NCBI GenBank assembly: GCA_030730545.1
Contig: JANQUX010000445.1
Coordinates: 1 to 15,883, forward strand
Reading direction: 5' to 3'
DNA: 15,883 nt
Source: Maribacter sp.
GTDB lineage: Bacteria; Bacteroidota; Bacteroidia; Flavobacteriales; Flavobacteriaceae
Shown here in pieces: positions 7,848 to 15,267 of the stretch. A program made the translations under genes and the position numbers. The first letter of the stretch is position 1; each line of letters begins with the position of its first letter. The notes beneath the pieces are model-generated. The model saw only the letters and a program-made list of their open reading frames with translations, was not told where the DNA came from and did not search any database.

Positions 7848-9522
7848 TTTTTCCTGAGATTTCGTTAATAATCTGTCCTTTATCCATAGTAATTATACGC
7901 GAACATTTTTTGATCCACTTGTCATTTTCACTTACAACAAGCAATGCCCAACCATTTGCCGGGTCGCTTAGAAAGCTTAAAATTCGATCAGCTTCTTCAC
8001 TATTGAACTGATCTAATGGATCTTTTAGAATAAGTAATTTTGGTTTACGAACGATACTTCTTGCCAGTACAATCTTTTTGGACACCGTATGCGGTATCTG
8101 TTTACCTTCTGGGTAGAGTACTGTGTTAAGACCATCTGGTTGCTTCTTTACAAAATCTGTCAAACCTACTTTATCAAGCGCCCAATAGACCTGCTCACTT
8201 GTGGTCTCTTTATCACCAAATGTGATGTTATTTAGAATAGTACCCTCAAAAGGTGATTCTTCTGGTAATGACTGACCAAGATGAGAGCGGTAGTAATTTA
8301 AATTCATCCCCTTTAAAGAAACTCCGTTTACATATACCCCACCACTATCTGGCTCTAGAATGCCAGCTATAATGCGTAACAACGTATTTTTACCAGAACC
8401 ACTGTTGCCTCGCAATAAAATAGTACAGGTAGGCGAAATGGTTAAACTTAGGTTTTTAATTATATCTCGCTTTTGCTGCGGTACACTATAAGAAATATCG
8501 CTCAGCTCAATGGTAAAGGATTGGTTCTCTAAAAATGGCTTTTCTCCTTCTTGCGGTTCTAATTCTTTATCTACCACCTGCCCCATTTTTTCTAAAGATG
8601 TCAATAGATCATAGAAAGTTTCCAAACCTAGAATCAACTTCTCTACAGAACTGATTACCAAAAGAATAATAATCTCTGCTGCAACAAATTGACCAATATT
8701 CATTTCTTGATTCAATACCAATAAACCACCGATCAACAAAAGACCACCGGTTACCAGAACCTTAAAACCGATCATTTGTATAAATTGTATCACTATTACC
8801 TTAAAATGACTTTCTCTTGCATTTAAATACTCTACTACCAGCGTATCATTTTTATCTAATGCATGAGAAGTTTTACCCGAAAGTTTGAAACTAACTATTG
8901 AACGGGCTATTTCCTGTAACCAGTGCGCCACTTTATACTTACTCTTCGACTCATCTAAACTAGTATCGAAACCTCTTTGTGCCGTAAACTTGAATACGAT
9001 ATAGATCAATAGCATTAGCAACAGACCATACACGATAAAAAACGGATGATAAAATGATAACAATAATAAACCGAAAATGATTTGTAATAACGCCGCAGGA
9101 AAATCAATCAATACTTTTGATAATGACTTTTGAATGGTCAACGTATCAAAAAATCGATTCGCTAATTCTGGCGGATAGTAGTTATGTAATTCACTCATTT
9201 TTATCTTAGGAAATCGATATGCAAACTCAAATGAGGCCCTGGTAAATATTTTTTGCTGTACGTTTTCAATAATTCGTATCTGCATTAGTTGAAGTATACC
9301 TACAAAGGCAACACCTAGGGTTACCAAAATTACCAATACCACCCATGATGAACTTATCTGGGCACCTTGCATAAGGTTAATAATCGCCTGTATACCTAAA
9401 GGCAAAGACAGGTTTACCACACCAGCGAATATGGCATAATAAAATACCTGAAACACATCTTTCTTATCAAGCTTTAACAGACCTAGAAAGCGTTGCCAAG
9501 CGGTTAGTATATTTTTATTCAT
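7840..9522 (-). CDS. ABC exporter half-transporter with degenerate ATPase domain
   Basis: 560 residues. The N-terminal ~310 form an exporter transmembrane domain (ABC type 1) with about six hydrophobic helices and no N-terminal C39 peptidase. Residues ~335-555 form the nucleotide-binding domain. The fold is clear, but key motifs deviate. Walker A is GNSGSGKNT: K378 is kept and N379 stands where Ser/Thr coordinates Mg. The Q-loop region (SLPEESPFEGTI) lacks Gln. The LSGGQ signature region reads IPHTV before SKKIVLARSIV (481-491). Walker B/catalytic site is LLILKDPLDQ, with K500 for Asp and D501 for Glu. The H-loop is VVSEN with E532 for His. The frame is intact, so this is not a pseudogene. 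It could be an ATPase-dead subunit, a nucleotide-binding sensor, or need an active partner encoded elsewhere. It overlaps the regulator and adaptor genes by 8 bases each. Confidence 0.9.
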   Translation of the reverse strand: MNKNILTAWQRFLGLLKLDKKDVFQVFYYAIFAGVVNLSLPLGIQAIINLMQGAQISSSWVVLVILVTLGVAFVGILQLMQIRIIENVQQKIFTRASFEFAYRFPKIKMSELHNYYPPELANRFFDTLTIQKSLSKVLIDFPAALLQIIFGLLLLSFYHPFFIVYGLLLMLLIYIVFKFTAQRGFDTSLDESKSKYKVAHWLQEIARSIVSFKLSGKTSHALDKNDTLVVEYLNARESHFKVIVIQFIQMIGFKVLVTGGLLLIGGLLVLNQEMNIGQFVAAEIIILLVISSVEKLILGLETFYDLLTSLEKMGQVVDKELEPQEGEKPFLENQSFTIELSDISYSVPQQKRDIIKNLSLTISPTCTILLRGNSGSGKNTLLRIIAGILEPDSGGVYVNGVSLKGMNLNYYRSHLGQSLPEESPFEGTILNNITFGDKETTSEQVYWALDKVGLTDFVKKQPDGLNTVLYPEGKQIPHTVSKKIVLARSIVRKPKLLILKDPLDQFNSEEADRILSFLSDPANGWALLVVSENDKWIKKCSRIITMDKGQIINEISGKNA

Positions 9523-10201
9523 CTATTCTTTGATTTAATGTATTAGAAACAAGATGCGTCAAAAATTGTGTTGGCGTAACTTGGTCATTACAATCTGTTA
9601 GTGATGGAAAATGTTCTTTTAAAAAATGCTGATGTAAACCGTTTTCGAGAATGGTACTTGCTAAACTGGCAGGGTATTGATAGTCTGCATCTACTAAAGA
9701 TATCATCTCACCCAATCTACCCACCAATCTTTTATAAATACTATAAAAGCCTTCTTTGTTCTCCAAGTCGACCTCTTTGGTCAAATATGATTTAGAATAT
9801 TCGTTGACTACAATGTTGCTCAAAAGTACTTCATTGATGTGTGAAAAATCAGAATCTTCCTTTATTGTTTTAGTCATAATAAAAATGGCCTGCACTAATT
9901 TTTCTTTCGGATCTTTAATACTATTGGTAGCAAACACCAACTGATACTCCATCCACCCCCAATACCACGATGTCAGATACAGAAGAAGTTTATGTTTATT
10001 TTCAAAATAACGGTATATGGAACTTTCATTTGAACCTATTTTTACCCCAAGCTTCTTAAAAGTAAAACATTCGAAACCTATTTCATCGATCATTTGAATA
10101 CTAGTTTCTATTATTTTTTTACCTAGACCAGAAGACTCTGGATCTTTTAAAAAAAGCTTCTCATTTATTCTAATCTGTACACTTTGCAATAGCCGATCCA
10201 T
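9515..10201 (-). CDS. TetR/AcrR family transcriptional regulator
   Basis: 228 residues from the ATG at 10201; an in-frame TTG at 10216 would add five residues (MNKIT), but it would sit within a few bases of the predicted transcription start, so ATG is chosen. TetR-type helix-turn-helix at ~47-66: FTFKKLGVKIGSNESSIYRYF, followed by ENKHKLLLYLTSWYW, the usual end of the DNA-binding domain. Residues ~80-228 form the helical ligand-binding domain, with no strong similarity I can name. An arm of ~25 residues precedes helix 1, longer than usual. It is the first gene of the exporter operon and its stop overlaps the ABC start by 8 bases (ATGAATAA). It probably represses its own operon by binding the 17-base palindrome at 10231-10247 and is released by an unknown, likely exported, ligand. 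Confidence 0.9.
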   Translation of the reverse strand: MDRLLQSVQIRINEKLFLKDPESSGLGKKIIETSIQMIDEIGFECFTFKKLGVKIGSNESSIYRYFENKHKLLLYLTSWYWGWMEYQLVFATNSIKDPKEKLVQAIFIMTKTIKEDSDFSHINEVLLSNIVVNEYSKSYLTKEVDLENKEGFYSIYKRLVGRLGEMISLVDADYQYPASLASTILENGLHQHFLKEHFPSLTDCNDQVTPTQFLTHLVSNTLNQRIDE

Positions 10202-10224
10202 AGTAATTTTATTCAATAAAAACG

Positions 10225-10232
10225 CAAATATA
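10225..10232 (-). promoter_or_regulatory. -7 promoter box of the tetR-exporter operon
   Basis: On the minus strand this reads TATATTTG, an exact match to the Bacteroidota -7 consensus TAnnTTTG. It ends 23 bases before the ATG at 10201, which would give a leader of roughly 15-20 bases. No convincing TTG -33 element is seen at the usual distance. The box overlaps the first two bases of a perfect palindrome, consistent with repression by steric block. Confidence 0.55.
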
Positions 10233-10247
10233 ATAGTATTACTATTA
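10231..10247. promoter_or_regulatory. 17-base perfect palindrome, candidate operator for the TetR-type regulator
   Basis: TAATAGTA-T-TACTATTA is a perfect inverted repeat with one central base, 30 bases upstream of the regulator ATG and overlapping the -7 box. TetR-family dimers typically bind such palindromes at their own promoters. The core TAGTA-N-TACTA recurs at 5066-5076. Confidence 0.6.
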
Positions 10248-10584
10248 AATATTAAAAGTTTAACATTTATTTATAAAAGTAATACCCTGTCTCGTGATGG
10301 CGTAACAGAAAAAAAGTAAGATTTTAACACTCAAGCGCCTATTTTAGCCCCTTCAAATAATCTCCTAATTTGCTGTAAGATGGTACATGGTTAATTTTTT
10401 ATGAAAAGCAATATCAAATTAGAGCAAAAAAACCAGACTGATCATAAATAAAAAGTTGGATTCTCTAGTAGTCAAAAAGTTTTTTTGGTAAATCATAAGA
10501 GAAAAATGTATTTCATCGAAACAAAGTGTATAGAAATAATTTTACCCTAAAAGTGGCGTTTTAAAATAGTTAAAAACCTACTTA
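10248..10584. other. AT-rich intergenic region between divergent units
   Basis: About 340 bases lie between the operator of the exporter operon and the start of the large secreted protein. The region is AT-rich, with several A and T runs. I see no exact TAnnTTTG box on the plus strand, no strong hairpin and no credible ORF. A promoter for the large gene must lie here but cannot be placed with confidence. The long leader leaves room for regulatory sites of a substrate-induced gene. Confidence 0.6.
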
Positions 10585-13500
10585 ATGCATATTACTTTAT
10601 ATCAGAAAATCTCGAAATATTTTTATTGCGTTCTAAGCACTATTTTCGAGCGAAAATTTCTCTTTATCCTTTTAAACATTCTGTTTTACAATTCAATTGT
10701 AACAGGGCAAAATTGTAGTTCTTTTGATGTCTCCACCGCATCCAAAACAGAACTTCTTCTAAATCAATCCAATAATTTTCTTATTAATTCTATAAGAACG
10801 GCCAATTGGACTAAAAATACCAATGACGAGTTCAGTTATAATGATAATGGTACAAACTTTAATAATAGAGCCTTGTTTTATTCGGAACGTTCTTTTCAAT
10901 CCGAGTTCGGCTTTAGGTTAACGGTGGAATATACCACCGGATCCGTAGCGGATGATGGGGCACATAATCTCTCTTTTGGTTTAATAAGTGATGTAGACGA
11001 CCTTTCGCAATATAATGGCTTTAATCCGTTCAAATCGGACAACAGTTTATACGGTATAGGGGTTAATTTAACCGCGGACGATGATGCGACTTCCAGAGGA
11101 TTGAATTTTACTAACGGCAATGAGCGTATTACACTCCATACCTCAGGCCTAAGACATCAATTTGTGGCAGGGGAAAAGACCAAAATTTTTATAGAAGTCG
11201 GTATCGGAGGTTTTTGGTCCTTATATATTAATGACCAATATGAGCAATCTGGTGTTTTTTCGGAAGGTTTTGATCTTAGCAAAAGCTACCATGTTGCTGT
11301 TTATGGACAGGACGATAACGGAGCCGGTAAATCGATACAATCCATAAAATTGGAAAGACAGTATTTTCCAGGGGAACGTGCCATAGGTATTAGGGGACAT
11401 TGGTCCGGTGGCGAAGGAGACATAGAAAGTGTAAAGGATTTTAAAACCCTTTATACCATGCGAGCCACGTTTACTTCGGGAGCCGTAGAATCGGCACAAC
11501 AAAGGGCACCGAATAAATTATTGGAACAGATTGCAATTGATGCAGGTGTTGCATCCGTAGTGCCAACTTGGGGCGATCTGAGCTTAGATGAACCACTAAC
11601 AGACCCTTACCGTACCATTCTTAATGAAATTCGCGCAGCGGGCTTTAAGGTCAAGGCTTACGTTAATAGTGAAAATTTTGTTGGCACCAATACAGATGCA
11701 CTTCAATCTTTTACAGATGCCTGGTTTGCATGGTGTGATACAAACCCCGAAGCGCAAGCCTTTATTAACAGTCAGCCCTATCATACGGGTATTTGGAACA
11801 GGGATACCCAACAATACGAAGATGCTACTGCGACTTTTCCGAAGAGAAAATACATGTTCTGTTACGCGGAATACGTGATCAAAGATTACTCGTTACGCTA
11901 TGGAGCGGATATCAACAATTGGATTTTTGATGATGGATCCACCATGGAAGATAATGGCGACAATGCCACTAGTGGTATCTTAGAGGAGCAACGAATATAT
12001 CAAGCCTTCTCCAATGCCGCCCGTGCTGGAAATACCAGTATACCTACTGCCTTTCAAAACGGTAGAAGTACATCAAATTACAGAGATTTTCCTTTTGCGC
12101 ATGCCGTATGGTTCGAAGATTTTAAATTCGGCCATGCTTTTGGTGGCAACAATGATCATGCCAGCAAAACCGGGGGCCAGTTTAATTTAAATTACAGGCA
12201 TGTAACACGAATGACCGAAACCAATGCCTACGTTCACGATGGTGGCGCATGGACCTGGGATGACGGGATAATCGGGAATTTTCATTCTAAACTGGCGACA
12301 ACAGCTTGGAAATATGGTCCTACCCAAGCATGGGAGCAAGATGATTTTAATCAATGGAACTATGAGGCGCTTAAAGCCGGTGGTCATATGACTTGGGGTG
12401 GATCAACGCCCAGAAGCAGTAACACGCTCCGTGACTGGGCTTATGAACTTTTAAAGAACATGGACGATTATTTAAGTGAAAACTTAAATCCTGAAGAGCC
12501 TAAATGGGCACGAGCTTATACCATATTACCAGAGGCGACCACCTGCGACCCGTATTATCATGTATTAGTAGACGGCAAAGACTTTTGGGACCCTAAAGGA
12601 GATGCTATGAGCCTAAGCCTTTGGTCTTGCGCGCCTTCGTGGCTAACGATAACTAAAGATGAGGATAATCCTGGGCAGTGGATTTTAAGCGGAATACCCA
12701 ATGATAGTGAGGACACAGTTCTTGAATTTGGAATAGATGCTACGGACGGTGAAGGATTTGTAGGTGCGAGAGCATTAGAATTAAAGGTAAACGGTGGTGC
12801 CACCACAATCACGAATCCTGGTAATGGAATGCCTATGTGGGCATCGGATATCAATACCATAGCGGCCTTTACGTATCAAGAATTCAAATTTGACCTTAAA
12901 AGATGTCAAAATTTTGAAGATTTTGACGGAGACAGCTTATCGGTTACTATTGAAAATGCACCGGATTGGTTGAGTTTAACATCTGAATTCAAAGATATTT
13001 ATCAATTGCAGGGCACACCAACCTGTGCAGGTGATTATACGGTTAGACTAGCTTTAAGTGACGGCACTAACACTGTTTACAAAGATGTTGAGATAATGGT
13101 TGCGGACGACGAATTTATTGCTATGACCAGTAATTCCATAAACGGTGGCGCTTCTTGGAATCTACCCGACTTAACATCAAATACCCCTCAATATTCTTAT
13201 AACAATAGAAGTAATAATTACGATTATAGGGCGCTATTATATTCCGACCGGACCTTTCAATCCGATACCGGACTTCGATTAACGATCAAATATACTACAG
13301 GTAGTATAGAGGATACAGGAGGGCATAATTTTTCCTTTGGTCTTATAAGTAGTGATACCGATTTAGCAACTTATAACGGCGTAAACCCTTTTAAAACTGA
13401 CACTTCGGTGTACGCCATAGGAACAAACTTGACAGCCGATGGAAACGCAGATTACAGAGGGCTTAATTTTAGTAATGCCACATCGGTAACCAACCTGGAT

Positions 13501-15027
13501 GAATCGGGCACCAATGTCCAGTTCCCTACGAACATTTCTTCTACGGTTATCATAGAGGTGACTATAGACGGGGCATGGAGTTACTCTATAAATGGTGTTC
13601 TGGAAGCATCGGGATTTATCGCCGAAGGCTTCGATTTATCTAAAAGCTATTATGTTGCCGTTTACGGGCAAGATGATAATGGAGGTCAAAAGACAATAGA
13701 AAAAATTGCCGTATCAACATGTTTTAACACCTGTACAGACAATAGTCCAACAAGTATAGATCTAGAAATATCCGAAATTACCTGCGAGAACCCCGATTCC
13801 CTTACCCTAACGGCAAACGTTACTGGTGTTGACGAAAATATACAGGAAGTGGCTTTCTATCAAGACAATATGTTGATCGGTACCTCGACCCAAGCTCCTT
13901 ACACTATCGACATTGATCAACTATCTAACGGAGAATATTCTTTTTACGCTTTAATCACTGATAATTGTGGTAACCATATTACTAGCAATGTCAAGACATT
14001 TAAGTCTTTTGAGGCATTGACTCTTGATAGTGTTACTACAAATGTCAGCGCCAACGGTAACGATGGCAGTATCATCGTTGCGGCAACAGGCGGACTAGCA
14101 CCTTATCAATACAAACTTAATGATTATGATTTAGTTGACTTGAATGTATTTGAAAACTTGCCTGAGGGAGACTATATAATTTCTGTGAACGATGCAAATG
14201 GATGTTCTCAAACCCTGACTATTTCAATTACAGGTCCCAGCTTCATCTCCGTGACCAGCGTTACGCTACAACTGTCGCAACTTGAAATGCGCATAGGCGA
14301 AACGATCCAATTAAATGCGGTAATCAATCCTGCCGATGCGACCAACCAGAATGTTTTCTGGAGCAGTAGTGATCAGAGTATAGCCACGGTAAACGACAAC
14401 GGATCGGTCACATCTCTAACCAACGGCACCGTAACGATTACAGCGAAAAGCCAAGACGGTGGTTTCGAGGCAACTGTTACCATTATAGTAACCTCGACTT
14501 TCATTTCTATAACGGATATTGAGATAGAACAATTCGAACTTGCTATGACGGTAGGTGAAACAGCACAGTTGACTATGGTCATCAATCCCACCAATGCGAC
14601 CAACCAGAATGTTTTCTGGAGCACTAGCGATAACAGTGTGGCAACCGTTGACCAGAACGGCACGGTAACGGCAAATGGCGAAGGAATGGTAACCATTACG
14701 CTAATTACACAAGATGGAGCACATATCGCACAGACGACAGTAATCGTCGAGGGATATTCGAACAGTGAAAGTTCAATGGTCTATCCCAATCCGGCAAGAG
14801 CCAGCGAGAAAATGACCGTACGCTATAATTACGGAAAGGAGACAGGACTGGCGAATATGACCTTATATGATCCAGACGGCAAAAAAATCAACTTTATGAA
14901 AGCTGACCTACAAAAAGGTATGAACGAAATTGAAATCGACACCTTTATGTTATCCACCGGTTTCTACTTCCTTTTTACGCTAGACGATACCGGGCGTTCT
15001 GAAGTTTTCAAAATTATTATAAATTAA
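10585..15027 (+). CDS. large secreted multidomain protein, putative glycoside hydrolase with T9SS type A tail
   Basis: 1480 residues. Long signal peptide (hydrophobic core ~25-41, cleavage near TGQ at 42), then: jelly-roll-like domain A (~60-257); a putative (beta/alpha)8 domain (~262-632) with IGIRGHWSGG, VKAYVNSENF, NNWIFDDGS (D449/D450), WTWDDG (D559/D560), QAWEQDDF and AGGHMTWGGSTPR (H601); two Ig-like He_PIG/cadherin-type domains (~640-735, ~745-843); jelly-roll-like domain B (~848-1044), a clear duplicate of A; an Ig-like domain (~1055-1140); a SprB-like repeat (~1146-1217); two Big_2-like domains (~1223-1305, ~1309-1391); and a T9SS type A tail (1399-1480, VYPNPARASEKMTV). The Asp after a hydrophobic strand recalls the nucleophile region of GH29 fucosidases and the related GH107 fucanases, but I cannot assign a family. 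Likely a secreted or surface enzyme acting on a polysaccharide, with A and B as possible carbohydrate-binding modules. No susCD pair is nearby. Confidence 0.8.
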   Translation: MHITLYQKISKYFYCVLSTIFERKFLFILLNILFYNSIVTGQNCSSFDVSTASKTELLLNQSNNFLINSIRTANWTKNTNDEFSYNDNGTNFNNRALFYSERSFQSEFGFRLTVEYTTGSVADDGAHNLSFGLISDVDDLSQYNGFNPFKSDNSLYGIGVNLTADDDATSRGLNFTNGNERITLHTSGLRHQFVAGEKTKIFIEVGIGGFWSLYINDQYEQSGVFSEGFDLSKSYHVAVYGQDDNGAGKSIQSIKLERQYFPGERAIGIRGHWSGGEGDIESVKDFKTLYTMRATFTSGAVESAQQRAPNKLLEQIAIDAGVASVVPTWGDLSLDEPLTDPYRTILNEIRAAGFKVKAYVNSENFVGTNTDALQSFTDAWFAWCDTNPEAQAFINSQPYHTGIWNRDTQQYEDATATFPKRKYMFCYAEYVIKDYSLRYGADINNWIFDDGSTMEDNGDNATSGILEEQRIYQAFSNAARAGNTSIPTAFQNGRSTSNYRDFPFAHAVWFEDFKFGHAFGGNNDHASKTGGQFNLNYRHVTRMTETNAYVHDGGAWTWDDGIIGNFHSKLATTAWKYGPTQAWEQDDFNQWNYEALKAGGHMTWGGSTPRSSNTLRDWAYELLKNMDDYLSENLNPEEPKWARAYTILPEATTCDPYYHVLVDGKDFWDPKGDAMSLSLWSCAPSWLTITKDEDNPGQWILSGIPNDSEDTVLEFGIDATDGEGFVGARALELKVNGGATTITNPGNGMPMWASDINTIAAFTYQEFKFDLKRCQNFEDFDGDSLSVTIENAPDWLSLTSEFKDIYQLQGTPTCAGDYTVRLALSDGTNTVYKDVEIMVADDEFIAMTSNSINGGASWNLPDLTSNTPQYSYNNRSNNYDYRALLYSDRTFQSDTGLRLTIKYTTGSIEDTGGHNFSFGLISSDTDLATYNGVNPFKTDTSVYAIGTNLTADGNADYRGLNFSNATSVTNLDESGTNVQFPTNISSTVIIEVTIDGAWSYSINGVLEASGFIAEGFDLSKSYYVAVYGQDDNGGQKTIEKIAVSTCFNTCTDNSPTSIDLEISEITCENPDSLTLTANVTGVDENIQEVAFYQDNMLIGTSTQAPYTIDIDQLSNGEYSFYALITDNCGNHITSNVKTFKSFEALTLDSVTTNVSANGNDGSIIVAATGGLAPYQYKLNDYDLVDLNVFENLPEGDYIISVNDANGCSQTLTISITGPSFISVTSVTLQLSQLEMRIGETIQLNAVINPADATNQNVFWSSSDQSIATVNDNGSVTSLTNGTVTITAKSQDGGFEATVTIIVTSTFISITDIEIEQFELAMTVGETAQLTMVINPTNATNQNVFWSTSDNSVATVDQNGTVTANGEGMVTITLITQDGAHIAQTTVIVEGYSNSESSMVYPNPARASEKMTVRYNYGKETGLANMTLYDPDGKKINFMKADLQKGMNEIEIDTFMLSTGFYFLFTLDDTGRSEVFKIIIN
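14336..14365 (+). repeat. 30-base exact direct repeat, copy 1 (in Big_2-like domain 1)
   Basis: This stretch is identical to 14594-14623 and encodes the segment ATNQNVFWS in the first of two adjacent Big_2-like domains. The offset is 258 bases (86 codons), equal to the domain length. Confidence 0.9.
14594..14623 (+). repeat. 30-base exact direct repeat, copy 2 (in Big_2-like domain 2)
   Basis: Identical to 14336-14365; the surrounding domain sequence has diverged more. It fits a tandem duplication of one Ig-like domain, or later homogenisation between the copies. Confidence 0.9.
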
Positions 15028-15267
15028 CGCTTTTATACCTACATAAATATACGATTACGGTAATTAACCAATGAAAATTAGTTCTTACGACAGCTGTAAA
15101 TTACGCCGTACTGCATCTCCTATTTGTAGTTTTGAATGATTCTGCAAGTTGTACGGCTTACGAATTATATATCAAGTATATTCTGAAGAACGATGCCTAA
15201 ACTTTGTTCTATGTATGACGTTAAAGTTAGAAACATTCTGTAATAAACACTCATTAAAAATTCAGCT
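15028..15267. other. intergenic region between convergent genes
   Basis: 240 bases separate the large secreted protein (+) from the LysR-type gene (-), whose 3' ends face each other. I see no ORF with support, no clear strong hairpin followed by T residues, and no RNA gene. Confidence 0.6.

Noticed and set aside
7840..9522. ABC gene as a pseudogene because its motifs are degenerate
   Set aside because: The frame is intact over 560 codons, overlaps both neighbours cleanly, and the changes are in-frame substitutions with the fold preserved.
9601..9944. Plus-strand open frames of 62-64 codons opposite the TetR-type gene
   Set aside because: They lie wholly antisense to a well-supported regulator gene and show no family features.
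10401..10451. Tiny ORF of 16 codons (ATG AAA AGC ...) upstream of the large secreted protein
   Set aside because: Too short, no ribosome-binding signal, low-complexity Lys/Asn content in AT-rich DNA; expected by chance.
10507..10551. Second tiny ORF (starting ATG TAT TTC) in the same leader
   Set aside because: Fourteen codons, no supporting signal; not a recognisable leader peptide.
10231..10584. The 17-base palindrome as an operator of the large secreted-protein gene too
   Set aside because: It lies about 340 bases upstream of that start and overlaps a minus-strand promoter; nothing links it to the plus-strand gene.
12558..12860. Minus-strand frame of 100 codons inside the large secreted-protein gene (and similar ones at 11221-11502 and 14373-14696)
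   Set aside because: Antisense shadows of a continuous 1480-codon gene with clear domain structure.
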